64,000 nucleotides of DNA. It comes from Planctomycetia bacterium. GTDB taxonomy: Bacteria > Planctomycetota > Phycisphaerae > UBA1845 > UTPLA1. Of the stretch, positions 52,661 through 62,700 are shown piece after piece (positions within the stretch are counted from its first letter, which is position 1; the number at the start of each line of letters is the position of its first letter). Location of the stretch: the NCBI GenBank assembly GCA_015075745.1, contig JABTTW010000001.1, positions 1,798,001-1,862,000 of the forward strand, written 5' to 3'. The translations under genes were made by a program, and so were the position numbers. Below the pieces are notes generated by a model. That model searched no databases and had not been told where the DNA came from. It worked only from the letters and a program-made list of their open reading frames with translations.

Positions 52661-53415
52661 GACGTCGCTCCCGCAGTTTCGAATTCCAGGGGAGTCGCGA
52701 CGGAGGCCCTGCCTGAGGGCACGTCAGAGGCGATCATTCCGTCTCGCAGGGTGATAATACGATGACACTGTTGGGCAATGTCAGGCTCGTGCGTGACGAT
52801 GATGATCGTCTGTCCAGCGGCGTGGAGATCCTCAAAGATGGACATGATCTCGTTACCGGTGGCCGAGTCGAGATTACCGGTGGGCTCATCGGCGAGGATG
52901 ATGTCGGGCTCCTGCGCCAGGGCGCGGGCAATGGCGACGCGCTGCTTCTGCCCGCCGGAGAGCTGGTTGGGCCGGTGCGTTGCCCGATCGGCGAGGCCAA
53001 CGCGCTCAAGAGCAGCCATGGCGCGTTGTCGGCGCCGTGGCACCATGGCGTACATCAGCGGAAGCTGGACGTTTTTGAGCGCTGTTGTGCGTGGCAGCAA
53101 CTCGAAGTTCTGAAAAACGAAGCCGATCTGGCGGCCGCGAATCTTCGCGAGGCCGGACTGGGAGAGCTTTGAAACATCGGTTCCGTTGAGTTCGTAACTG
53201 CCGCGCGTGGGAATATCGAGGCAGCCCAGGATGTTCATGAGCGTGCTCTTGCCCGAGCCGCTGGGGCCCATGATGGCCACGAACTCGTTGGAGAAAATAT
53301 CGAGGGTGACTCCGCGCAGGGCGTGGACCAATTCGGTGCCGACGCGATAGATCTTCTCGAGATCGCGCAGGGCGATGAGACTTTTTGAATGTGATGGGTC
53401 CATTTGGTTATCCAC
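52657..53415 (-). CDS. MacB-like ABC transporter ATP-binding protein
   Basis: The 252-residue ATPase has Walker [17 protein letters not shown]-loop [20 protein letters not shown], signature [16 protein letters not shown], Walker [15 protein letters not shown] and switch His in [14 protein letters not shown]. It is of the MacB/LolD/FtsE group. The gene stands between the periplasmic adaptor (6 bases before) and the permeases (overlapping by 4 bases). The start ATG at 53415 gives a normal N-terminus ([17 protein letters not shown]). Confidence 0.94.
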   Translation of the reverse strand: MDNQMDPSHSKSLIALRDLEKIYRVGTELVHALRGVTLDIFSNEFVAIMGPSGSGKSTLMNILGCLDIPTRGSYELNGTDVSKLSQSGLAKIRGRQIGFVFQNFELLPRTTALKNVQLPLMYAMVPRRRQRAMAALERVGLADRATHRPNQLSGGQKQRVAIARALAQEPDIILADEPTGNLDSATGNEIMSIFEDLHAAGQTIIIVTHEPDIAQQCHRIITLRDGMIASDVPSGRASVATPLEFETAGATS

Positions 53416-53421
53416 GCCCCG

Positions 53422-54828
53422 TCACGATCCGCTCGCTGATGAAAGCGAGCCGTTTGCGGACGGGTCAGCCGGGTCGCTCGCCGCGCCGGCGACCTTCGGC
53501 TCCTGCGATTGTTCATCCGCTTTCTGTTCCTGTTTCTTGCGCGCTTCGGCAAGCTTTGCCTTTTCGTCGTCGGGCATGGTCACCTTGCGCCCGTCCTTCA
53601 ACTGATCCAGGCTGCGATAAGGTCCGGCGATCACGGTGTCGTTCATGCCGATGCCGTCTTCAATCTGAACGAGTCGTGTATCCGCGATGCCCGGCTGGAT
53701 CAGGCGAACGCGTGCGACCTCGTCTTCGATGACATAAGCGACCTTGATGTACTGGGCGGCCTTGGCACGCTCGGACAGGTCCAGGTTCTCCTGCCGCTTG
53801 TCGAACTCGGTAACCACAGCCTCGGGCAGCTCCTTTCGCATCCGATGCACCACGGCCTCGACGGGAATCGTGATGGCGTCGCTTTGCTGCGCGACCTCGA
53901 TTTCAACATTTGCAGTCATGCCCGGGAGAATGCGACGATCACCGTCCATCACCTCCAGAAGAGTCTCAAACGTGACGACGTCGCGGCCCAATTCCTTGGT
54001 GCTCTTCGAGGCGACGCGAATGACCTTGGCGGGGATCGCCGACTGTTGATCCGACTGGAGATAGATACGGGCCTTCTGGCCGGACTTGACCAACGGAATA
54101 TCGACTTCATCGACGCGGGCACGCACCTGCATGCTCGACATGTCGCTGATGGTCATAATGACGGTGCCGGGGTTGTTCATGGTGCCGGTGACGACGACCT
54201 CGCCGATCTTGGCGTCCAGCTTGGATACAACACCGTCGATGGGCGACTCAATGACCGTTCGTTTGAGATCCTCTTTGACCCGGCGCAGATATGCCTGCGC
54301 CTCGATGATTTCCTGCTTTCGCATTTCGAGGACTGCATTGGCCTTCTTGAGGGCCGTGACGTAGTCGAGTCGCTCCTTGTCGCTGGTGGCGTCCACTTCG
54401 GACAGTCGAACCTGACGGCGATAGTCGCGCTCGGCGCGTTCCACGTCGGCCTCGGCATCCACGACCGCCGCCTCAAGCCGACGCACACGCGCCTCGCCGG
54501 ACTCGACCTCCGCGACCAAATTGTCGTCATCCAAGCGGCAAAGCAGATCGCCGCGCTGAACCTTGGAACCCTCGACGACCGGCATTTCCTCAATCTTGGC
54601 GACGATTTCGGAGCTGATCTCGACCTCAAGCGTCGCCTCGGTCTCACCGGGTGCTTGTACGAGTCGGATGATCTCCTGCCGGGCCGGAAGGATCGCATTG
54701 ACGGTGAGCGCCACTTCATCCGCGATGTTAAGAATGGGTTTCTGATCGGCCCCGCGACGTAGACTCCCGAGGGCGAATACGCCTCCGACGACCACAAGGA
54801 GGATGACAATACTGACGATTCTTCGCAT
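53422..54828 (-). CDS. Periplasmic adaptor (membrane fusion) protein, MacA/HlyD type
   Basis: The 468-residue protein has an N-terminal membrane anchor (about 3-24, RIVSIVILLVVVGGVFALGS), two lipoyl-like halves (EEMPVVEGSKVQRGDLLCRL; VIESPIDGVVSKLDAKIGEV) around a helical hairpin (about 120-200; ARVRRLEAAVVDAEADVERA), and beta-barrel parts (VRARVDEVDIPLVKSGQKAR; ILPGMTANVEIEVAQQS). The C-terminus is a charged, helical tail (KKQEQKADEQSQEPK) of low complexity, unusual for the family. Its position before the ATPase and permeases makes it the MacA-like partner. ATG at 54828 begins the anchor; 54861 is an alternative. Confidence 0.92.
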   Translation of the reverse strand: MRRIVSIVILLVVVGGVFALGSLRRGADQKPILNIADEVALTVNAILPARQEIIRLVQAPGETEATLEVEISSEIVAKIEEMPVVEGSKVQRGDLLCRLDDDNLVAEVESGEARVRRLEAAVVDAEADVERAERDYRRQVRLSEVDATSDKERLDYVTALKKANAVLEMRKQEIIEAQAYLRRVKEDLKRTVIESPIDGVVSKLDAKIGEVVVTGTMNNPGTVIMTISDMSSMQVRARVDEVDIPLVKSGQKARIYLQSDQQSAIPAKVIRVASKSTKELGRDVVTFETLLEVMDGDRRILPGMTANVEIEVAQQSDAITIPVEAVVHRMRKELPEAVVTEFDKRQENLDLSERAKAAQYIKVAYVIEDEVARVRLIQPGIADTRLVQIEDGIGMNDTVIAGPYRSLDQLKDGRKVTMPDDEKAKLAEARKKQEQKADEQSQEPKVAGAASDPADPSANGSLSSASGS

Positions 54829-54862
54829 GCGAGGCACCTTCGAAGCGACTATCGCCGCCACG

Positions 54863-55633
54863 TTACGAGTTCATTGCGTATTCAAGGCCGACGTGGCCGA
54901 CCGACGCGACGACCCCAAGGAGGGCGCAGCAGACAATCGCCGTGCGACGGCCCAACTGCTGGGTGACGATCAGGCCGAAGGCCACCAGCACCCAGAACCA
55001 GATACGAAAAGGATCGATCGCCGCAAGATACGGGGCCTCCCCGGGCTTCGCGAGAATGGCGAGCGTCGTGTCCACATGGGTCGTGCGGTAGGCGAACATC
55101 ATCGCCAGTCGCAAGAAAAAACCGATCAGCTCGACGAAGCCGGCATAGACACAGATGGTCAGCAGCGTGTGGTATTCGGGCTTGCGTCCGGTAAGTGCGA
55201 CGGCGGCGTAAAGCAACGATGAAATCAGCAGGAAGGAAGTGAGCATGTAAAGCGGCTTGAGCACGACGGCACCGAGCCGCCGAAGCAGCTTCATGAACTC
55301 ACCCTGCTTGCGAACGTCGGCCATGACTTCGCGCAGCTGCACCCGATCGACAAGATTTCCCTGAGTCTTTTCCACGACGGCAAGCTGCTCTTCGGTTTGC
55401 TGATCCACCCGGCGATCGATCAGGCCGGTCTGGACCTCGACGACTCCAACCAGCGTCACGAGGCAAAGGAGCACAAGAAGTGTCCAGCCGTATTGGCCGA
55501 CATCCTCGACTCGGCTGAAGACGGCCCGGGGGTTGGTGATAATCCACGGCGCGTGACGCAGACCCAGAGCGGCGGCTTGTCCGGCATGGGCCGGGGGGCC
55601 TGATTCAACAGATTGGATGTCGCTCGCCGCCAT
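54863..55633 (-). CDS. YIP1-like integral membrane protein
   Basis: The 256-residue protein has about five membrane helices (about 52-70, 130-155, 165-190, 207-228, 232-250) after a cytoplasmic N-terminus. The start WIITNPRAVFSRVEDVGQYG is typical of bacterial YIP1-domain proteins (the 'P...F.......' entry before the first helix). A charged segment (about 72-125) sits between the first and second helices. The gene precedes the MacA-like gene on the same strand by 34 bases, so it may belong to the exporter operon. AGGG stands 5 bases before the ATG at 55633. Confidence 0.72.
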   Translation of the reverse strand: MAASDIQSVESGPPAHAGQAAALGLRHAPWIITNPRAVFSRVEDVGQYGWTLLVLLCLVTLVGVVEVQTGLIDRRVDQQTEEQLAVVEKTQGNLVDRVQLREVMADVRKQGEFMKLLRRLGAVVLKPLYMLTSFLLISSLLYAAVALTGRKPEYHTLLTICVYAGFVELIGFFLRLAMMFAYRTTHVDTTLAILAKPGEAPYLAAIDPFRIWFWVLVAFGLIVTQQLGRRTAIVCCALLGVVASVGHVGLEYAMNS

Positions 55634-55837
55634 TGTCACCCTGCTCGACAGATGTGCCGTCGGAACCCACTCTCCCAGGCTATTCAAACGGAATACGTCC
55701 CCATCGGATTCGCCCTGCGGCCGATTTTATTGCATGATTGCCGATTTGTCTGTCCGCATGGCCGCTTTTGGCGGCGTCAAGCCGTATTGAAGCCATTTGG
55801 ACGCGGTATCAGTCGCACCTTAGACTTAACCAAGCCG

Positions 55838-57886
55838 ATGAACAGGGGACCCCTTACTTTGGCCCGTCGCCGTTACAGCCTGCGTATCTTCACTCCATTA
55901 TGCAATGCGCGAGCCGAATCCTCGAAGACGGCAGCCTGCGTTCTCGTCGCGATTCTAGCGGTAACACAGACCGGTTCAGCTCAGACCGAGGGGATTGAGC
56001 CGCATACTCTGGCGGATATTCGCCCGGATCAGCAGGTCATCCACGAATTGGGCGCTTATCAGTCCACGATCTCGGATTTGAGAAATCCAACCGATGTGGC
56101 GTTCGATTCTCAGGGTCGCATCTACATCGCCGACGAACAGAGCCATCAAATCAGGATATATGGCTCGGACTCCCAGCGAGTCGCCGCGTGGGGGCGTCGC
56201 GGAACGGCACCGGGTGAACTGAATCGACCCGGTGGCCTAGCCATTTCGCGCGACGGGGAGATTTTTGTGGCTGACAGCGGCAATCACCGCGTGCAGGTTT
56301 TTGATGCAGATGGGGCCTTCATCCGGTCGTGGGGCGGATACGGGCGCGGCAAGGGTCAGTTTAATAATCCGACGCGCGTGGCGGTCAACGATGGGCGCGT
56401 CTATGTCGTCGATGAGGGCAACCATCGCGTTGAGGTTTTCGATCGCGAGGCCATCCATCAATTCACGATCGGTCGCTATGGCAAGAGCGATGGCGAGTTT
56501 CGCCGACCGACCGGCGTGGCCGTCGATCCCTTAGGAAACGTTTACGTCGCCGACGGCGACAATGCCCGGGTGCAGCGGTTCGATGCAAGCGGGAAGTTCA
56601 TCAAGGCCTGGAGCCAGTGGGGGCCCTACCCCGGCTTCATCATGAATCCCTCGGGAATCCAGGTTCAATCCGGTCGCGTGTACGTCGCCGACGGTGACAA
56701 CCATCGGGTACACGTCTTCGACGTGGACGGTGGATATCTCTATAGGTTCGGCGTGCATGCAGTCCGGCCGCGCGAGGGCAATGGTCGACTGCACTATCCC
56801 AACGCTGTGGCTATTGCTCCGAACGGAGTTCGGGCCGTAGTTTGCGAGGGGTTTGAGAATCGATGCCAGCTATTCGGCATCGTCACGCCGGAAACACCGA
56901 AGGACCCGCTGGCGAATTCAGGGCTCGATCTGACGCTGGTCTCGCACTATGGACAGCGCTGCGACGTGGACGGTCGGCTCATGGCCATCACCGAGCCTGA
57001 GAGCCACTCAGTCCTGGTGTACGACCTCTCTGCCAAAGAGCCGATCTGGATCACACAGATTGGAACATACGGCGGGCGCAACGGGGAATTTGTGCGGCCT
57101 ACGGACGTGAAGCTGGATACCAGTCGATCATTGCTTTACGTCTGCGACGCGGGCAATCGGCGTATTCAGACCTTTCGACTCTCTCCCCCGCCGGCGGACG
57201 CGATCCGCTTTGACCCGTTGATGGCGAAGTTCGCCTCATCGATTGATCTTTGCCAGCGAGCTCGTGCCGGCGCAGATTCGCGCGAACATGTGGATGTCGC
57301 TGACATCGAGCCGACCGCCATCGAACGCGACGAAAACGGGAACACCTATATTCTTGACGCGACTCATCGAAGGCTATTGAAATTCGATGCCGAGTGGAAC
57401 TTATCAGGATTCTGGGGCCAATTCGGGCGCGTGGGCGGAGGATGGGGCAGACCGACTGACCTGGTCTATCATCGTGCGACAAAGACTCTGCGCGTCGTTG
57501 ATGCGGATCGACGATGTATCTTTTTGTATCATGTCGACGGTTCCGCGGCGGGAACGCTACGGCCGAGGTCCGATCTGGGCGTCGTTGAGCCGTTCGGGAT
57601 GTGTGTCGACGATGACGGCAGCGTGTACGTCACGGATATGGGCGCCGATCGTATTCTGAAGTACGACAACGAAGGTCAGTTCCTAAGACACTGGGGAAGC
57701 CCAGGGCTGGGTGCCGGCGAGCTGTATCGACCCACATCAATTCAGCTCGACCACAACGGGCGGCTGATTGTCATTGACTTTGGCAACCACCGTGGCGCTT
57801 ATTTTTCCACTGACGGGGAGTTTATTGATGTCTTCGGTTCTCGATTCTTTACCGCGCCGGCCCGGCAACAACGCAAGACTAACTGA
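55838..57886 (+). CDS. Secreted NHL-repeat beta-propeller protein
   Basis: The 682-residue protein has a signal peptide ending VTQTGSAQ (about residues 30-48 after a long N-terminus). The rest is a series of NHL repeats: NPTDVAFDSQGRIYIADEQS, RPGGLAISRDGEIFVADSGN, RPTGVAVDPLGNVYVADGDN, RPTDVKLDTSRSLLYVCDAG, EPFGMCVDDDGSVYVTDMGA. About ten or more blades suggest two six-bladed propellers. It probably binds proteins or other ligands outside the cell membrane. It is the first gene of a three-gene unit with a YtkA-like lipoprotein (22 bases later) and a di-haem peroxidase-like protein. The upstream frame to 55613 overlaps the divergent gene; ATG at 55838 fits better. Confidence 0.86.
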   Translation: MNRGPLTLARRRYSLRIFTPLCNARAESSKTAACVLVAILAVTQTGSAQTEGIEPHTLADIRPDQQVIHELGAYQSTISDLRNPTDVAFDSQGRIYIADEQSHQIRIYGSDSQRVAAWGRRGTAPGELNRPGGLAISRDGEIFVADSGNHRVQVFDADGAFIRSWGGYGRGKGQFNNPTRVAVNDGRVYVVDEGNHRVEVFDREAIHQFTIGRYGKSDGEFRRPTGVAVDPLGNVYVADGDNARVQRFDASGKFIKAWSQWGPYPGFIMNPSGIQVQSGRVYVADGDNHRVHVFDVDGGYLYRFGVHAVRPREGNGRLHYPNAVAIAPNGVRAVVCEGFENRCQLFGIVTPETPKDPLANSGLDLTLVSHYGQRCDVDGRLMAITEPESHSVLVYDLSAKEPIWITQIGTYGGRNGEFVRPTDVKLDTSRSLLYVCDAGNRRIQTFRLSPPPADAIRFDPLMAKFASSIDLCQRARAGADSREHVDVADIEPTAIERDENGNTYILDATHRRLLKFDAEWNLSGFWGQFGRVGGGWGRPTDLVYHRATKTLRVVDADRRCIFLYHVDGSAAGTLRPRSDLGVVEPFGMCVDDDGSVYVTDMGADRILKYDNEGQFLRHWGSPGLGAGELYRPTSIQLDHNGRLIVIDFGNHRGAYFSTDGEFIDVFGSRFFTAPARQQRKTN

Positions 57887-57908
57887 TCAGCCTGCGCCAA
57901 ATGCGGGC

Positions 57909-58418
57909 ATGCCCGTTGCCGTTGGAACATTTCACTTACCGACTCGCCGGATCTGCTGCTCGTTTGTTTGGGCATCGATCTTCGCCCTGCCGTTGTTCGC
58001 TATCTTGACATCCTGTGCGGGCGGCTCGGCATCGGGCGTCCGTAATCAATCAAGCGGCACAATCACTCCGCAGACATCCGGAAACTCGCCCATCACCAGC
58101 AATGCCGGCGGTTATGAAGTTGTCTTCACTCTTGTGCCGCCGAAGGTCCCGCTCAATGAGCCGTTTGAGATACGAGCGTGCGTGACCGCCAAAGCCGGAT
58201 CCCCGACTGATGCTGAGAACCTGGTGATTTCCGTGGATGCCGCCATGCCGCAGCATCAACACGGCATGAACACCAAGCCTCGCATCGAGCAGACCGGCGA
58301 CGGCTGTATTCACGCCGAAGGCATGCTCTTTCACATGGTCGGCCGATGGGAACTTTACTTTGACATCACTCGCAACGGCATTACCGAACGTGCGCAGACT
58401 GAAATCATGCTCGAATGA
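57909..58418 (+). CDS. YtkA-like lipoprotein
   Basis: The 169-residue protein has a signal peptide ending FAILTSCAGG (lipobox-like). The mature domain is an immunoglobulin-like beta sandwich: YEVVFTLVPPKVPLNEPFEI, ISVDAAMPQHQHGMNTKPRI, and AEGMLFHMVGRWELYFDITR. The block AxMPxHxHGM is the hallmark of the YtkA/FixH-like group; its His and Met residues are potential copper or metal ligands. Start choices at 57828 and 57909 exist; the latter avoids overlap with the NHL gene. The stop overlaps the start of the next gene by 4 bases. Confidence 0.82.
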   Translation: MPVAVGTFHLPTRRICCSFVWASIFALPLFAILTSCAGGSASGVRNQSSGTITPQTSGNSPITSNAGGYEVVFTLVPPKVPLNEPFEIRACVTAKAGSPTDAENLVISVDAAMPQHQHGMNTKPRIEQTGDGCIHAEGMLFHMVGRWELYFDITRNGITERAQTEIMLE

Positions 58419-59740
58419 CAACCCCGACTCGACACATATCATTGCGAACCAGACTGCTCGTCGCAACGGTTCTGATGGGCGGAGTGGTGCCGTCCCCTGG
58501 GAGCATCTCAAGCGCCTTTGCAGACAGCCCTGTCGCGATCACGTTTGAAAAACTCGAGCGCGACCGCATCTTTCAGCATTCGCCGCTTTTGCCTCCGCCG
58601 ATCGACGCAACGAATCGATTTCAAATGGACGACCGGGCGGCACGGCTGGGCCAGCGGTTATTTTTCGATCCACGGCTGAGCCGAAACGGAAAAACATCCT
58701 GCGCTACCTGTCACGATCCCGCCAAGTCGTTTGCGGATGGAAGGACGCTCTCAGAAGGAGTAGCTACTGGCGATCGACACACACCCGCTCTCTGGAATGT
58801 CACTCATCATCGCTGGCTCTTCTGGGATGGTCGGGCCGACACACTTTGGGGACAAGTCGCCGGTCCGCTGGAGAACTCGATCGAAATGGACGGCGATCGT
58901 GTGTCGATTGCCCGACTAATTGTGCAGGATGACACGCTGCGCGAGGCGTACGCTGAGGTGTTTGGCAAGCTACCGAACATCTCCGATACGGGCAGGTTTC
59001 CCGAAGCCGCGCGACCCCTGCCACACTCGCCGCAGGATTCGCGGCATCGCGCCTGGCAGTCGATGCGCGAAGATGATCGCGAGAGCGTCAGTCGAGTGCT
59101 GGCAAATGTCGGGAAGGCAATTGCCGCGTACGAAACCCGGCTGATCAGTCGTGACTCACCGTTCGACAAGTTCGTCGTCCAACTCAAACGAAATGAGCCG
59201 CTTGACGCGATCTCCGCATCCGCCCAGCGCGGCCTCAAGCTTTTCGTCGGCCGAGCGGACTGTCGGCAGTGCCACGTCGGGCCCATGTTTACCGATGGTG
59301 AGTTTCACAATATCCGCGTGCCTCCGCTCGGCGGGGGAGAGCCGATCGACGCCGGGCGGTTTCGCGGTATTGAATTGCTGCGCGCGAGCCCATTCAATGC
59401 CGCCGGCCGATTCAGCGACGCTCGCGACGGTACTGCGGCGAAGCGTCTAGAGTTTCTTGCCAAGCCGGCGGACTCGTGGGGCGCTTTCAAGACGCCGAGT
59501 CTGCGAAATGTCGCGCGCACACCTCCGTACATGCACCAGGGGCAGTTCGCGTCGCTTCGCGACGTGCTCAACTACTATTCGACATTGGAAGGTGCAGTGG
59601 TCATGGGGCACCACCCGGAGACGGTGCTCAAGCCGCTGTTTCTTGACGCCCAAGAGATTGATGATTTGATTGCATTTCTGGATAGCCTGACGGACGAGGC
59701 GATCGAACCGTCACTTCTACGGGCACCTGATGCTCCGTGA
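58415..59740 (+). CDS. Di-haem cytochrome c peroxidase / MauG-like protein
   Basis: The 441-residue protein has a signal peptide ending ISSAFADS. The N-terminal haem site is C96-A-T-C99-H100 in NGKTSCATCHDPAKSFADGR, the second is C283-R-Q-C286-H287 in GRADCRQCHVGPMFTDGEFH. Family blocks include LGQRLFFDPRLSRNG, NVTHHRWLFWDGRADTLW, FKTPSLRNVARTPPYMHQG and the closing LIAFLDSLT. Such periplasmic proteins reduce peroxide or oxidise protein partners (MauG type); the substrate cannot be told. The gene is coupled to the YtkA-like gene by an ATGA overlap and stands in one unit with the NHL propeller. Confidence 0.93.
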   Translation: MTTPTRHISLRTRLLVATVLMGGVVPSPGSISSAFADSPVAITFEKLERDRIFQHSPLLPPPIDATNRFQMDDRAARLGQRLFFDPRLSRNGKTSCATCHDPAKSFADGRTLSEGVATGDRHTPALWNVTHHRWLFWDGRADTLWGQVAGPLENSIEMDGDRVSIARLIVQDDTLREAYAEVFGKLPNISDTGRFPEAARPLPHSPQDSRHRAWQSMREDDRESVSRVLANVGKAIAAYETRLISRDSPFDKFVVQLKRNEPLDAISASAQRGLKLFVGRADCRQCHVGPMFTDGEFHNIRVPPLGGGEPIDAGRFRGIELLRASPFNAAGRFSDARDGTAAKRLEFLAKPADSWGAFKTPSLRNVARTPPYMHQGQFASLRDVLNYYSTLEGAVVMGHHPETVLKPLFLDAQEIDDLIAFLDSLTDEAIEPSLLRAPDAP

Positions 59741-59778
59741 AAATCGGTCAGTCTCTTGTGTGCCCTTGCTTGATGCCG

Positions 59779-62700
59779 TTACATCGGCACCATGCGAAGC
59801 CCGAAGTTTCTCATTTCATAAATGACGGTGCCGTCCACGGTCAGGAATCCATCAGCAACCAAGAGCGGCTGGTCGCCCTCTTCGCGACGAGTAATTGTTG
59901 CCTGCACCTCGACACGCTCGTTGGTCGGAATGATCTGCCCGCGATAGAACCACTCGTGGGTCATGCCGACGGCGATCGGTTCGAAGCGATGTGTCGCCGC
60001 CAGGTGGGGCCAGCGGTCGAGGGCGAAGGCCTTCATCAATTGCAGCATGGACTCCAGACCGAGGGAGCCGGGCCATACCGGGTCCTGATAGAAGTGGGCC
60101 TTGAAGAACCAGGCCGATGGATCCACTTTGGCCGAGCCCTGCACGAAGCCCAGGGCGTGCGGTCCGCCGTCGGGAATCAAGACATCCACCCGATCCAACA
60201 TGCGAAATGCCTGCGCAGGCATGGCTGCCCCGGCGGATTGCCCATCAAACGCGATTAAGCCCGCTTCATCGGGCGTCATCGGAGCGACCTTCGGCAAGTC
60301 GAAGGATTTTGCCGTGGTACGCTCCGTATCTGTCGGCATGTACATTCGTTGGCCCGCGTCGCGGATGCCGACCTGTCGCGCCAGAGCCTCCCTGGAAAAG
60401 AAGCCGAACGAGGTCGTGCCGTCGTAGATAACGAGATCGCCGCGCAGCACCCGCATGTCGAAGTGTTCGATGATCATGCCGCCCGCCCGCGAGACGTTGG
60501 TCATTCGCACTTGGATGCGCAGCGTGCCGGCGTCCGCGAATACCTCGTCGTGCAACGTTGCCTCGCCGCCAAGATTGCGGAAAGACAGATCATCCTCGCT
60601 GGTCAGCGCCGATCCTGCGTAGGCGGCAAGAAAACCGCAGGGCTGAAGGGCTATCTCCAGCAGCACGGCGAAAGGCATTGACACTTGGCGGTTTGCCGCG
60701 AAGTACCAGGCATCGGGCGGCACGTCGTATTCCGCCTCGATCCAGCCATCGGCCTTGAGGACGAAGGGCGGTGGCTCCACGGATGTGACGCGATCGAGAA
60801 ATTGATAGGGTGGCCCCGGCAGACGGGCGATGCGGCGACTGTCGCCGTCGAAGATGCGATACGGTTCGCCAAAACAATCCGATGGCTTGCCAACCGCAAA
60901 GGCGAGAATCTGTTCGCCAGAAAAGATGGGCTCACGACGAGTCGCAGACACGGACATCGAAACTTCGGACTTGCCGCGCCACAACGACTCGATGCGCTCC
61001 CGAGTGAGGCCGGTCAGTTGTAGCGACATGTTGGTCATTTGCACGATGGGTACGCCGTCGGCGTACATCAGGGCGTCGGCCAGCACGTAAGGCTCCGGTC
61101 GATATCCCACCTCCTTGATTTCGACACGGTAGGATGCCTTCTTCGTCGCCGGCGTGACAGGACCGCGGCACCTCAGGGCGCTGGCGATCCCGGGAATCGG
61201 CTCGTAGATCAAATCGTCCTGATCGGCGATCCATCCCATGCGAAGCAGGAAGACCCGCAGCGTGTGAACCGTGCATTCGTACATCAGCGTGCCGGGCATG
61301 ACCATGTCGTCCACGAAGTGACAGGTCAGATACCAGTCATCGGGATGCACATCGGCTTCGGCGTAAATCATGCCGAGTCCGTACCGCCCGCCGTTGGCGT
61401 TTAGCTCCAGCACCCGGTCGATGAGCTTCATCGGTCCGCCCGGCAGCCGCGGAGGATTGGCCAGCGCCAGGTCGGCAAACTGTTGCCCGAAGCAGTCTGC
61501 AAGTTCGCCCCGTCTCAGTGCTGCAATCCTGTCATCGCCAAACGATTCTGTCCCCGGCGTATCAACCCCAACGGGCCAGGCAAATCCATCCGGCAATGTG
61601 CGCGGCGACGGCCTTGTTTCCTCGGGCCGCAGCACAAGGCCATGTGACTGGCGTATCTCTTCCGTTGTGAAAAAACCGGCGCAGCCCTTCCGCATGGTCA
61701 GAACCGGCTCGCCGTCAATCGTGCCGTCAAACTCGAAGAAAAACATGTACGTCTCGCCCTGACGCACGAATCGGTCAATGCGAATGTCGTAATGAATGGT
61801 CTCGCCCGGCCGGGGCAGGTCGCGATGAAACGTGACCGTGGCATCCAGAAGCCGATAAGAGCGAACGCCTTTGGCAACGAAGTCAATTCCGAGATAGCCC
61901 GAAAGAAACAAGTCGGCCTGTCCGGCCTCAACGGTAATACAGATCGGGCAGCGGTCTGAGTCCAGGTACCACGCGCCGGGAAGCACGTCATGCTCGGTGA
62001 CAACCCGGCCGGGCCCAAGTACGCCTTTGGTCCCATTGACCGACATGATTCGATCGACCAGCATCAAGGGCTCATCAGGCAGTCGAACGCGTGTGCGATA
62101 GCCGTCGATGATTTCAAATTTCGGGCCAAGCACATTGGCCACCTTTCCACGGGCAAACTCCAAACACAATTCGCGGGAGTAGGCCGGCGCGGCGGCACGA
62201 CGAAGAGAGACTGGCGGAACCGACTGGCGAGGCGATATCGGCATCTCGTTGTCGTTGACGATTTCCGAAAGTACTGCTGCGCCGTCGACCTTACCGACTG
62301 CGCTTTCCAACAACTCGGCCTGCATCGTAAGTACTGATGCCAATTCCCTGGATGCGCTTTCGCTGAATCGCAGATATGCATCATGCGCCGCCGTTGTTCG
62401 CGCCGCGGTCGCAAGCACAGCATCTCTCAGCATGACGAATTCATCCCCTCCACCGGGCACCGATGGCATGAACACATCCGCCGATTCATCAATGCCTTCG
62501 CCTGCAGAATCTTCCCGTGACGGCCGCGCGGGCAATGTCTCCCCTAAAGCCATCGAACGCTGCGGAGTCGGCAAAGGCGGGGGTAATTGCTCAAGCCGCG
62601 TTGATATCTCGATCACGGCATGCCCCGGGAGCCGCGACGAAGCCGCATCGTCAAGGGCGTCTCGATACAATCCCGCCAGATTCACCGGCACGCGCTGGGC

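Noticed and set aside
50044..54762. Long plus-strand open frames (417-420 codons) opposite the MacA/MacB-like genes
   Set aside because: They lack any recognisable domain and lie wholly antisense to genes with full ABC-transporter motifs.
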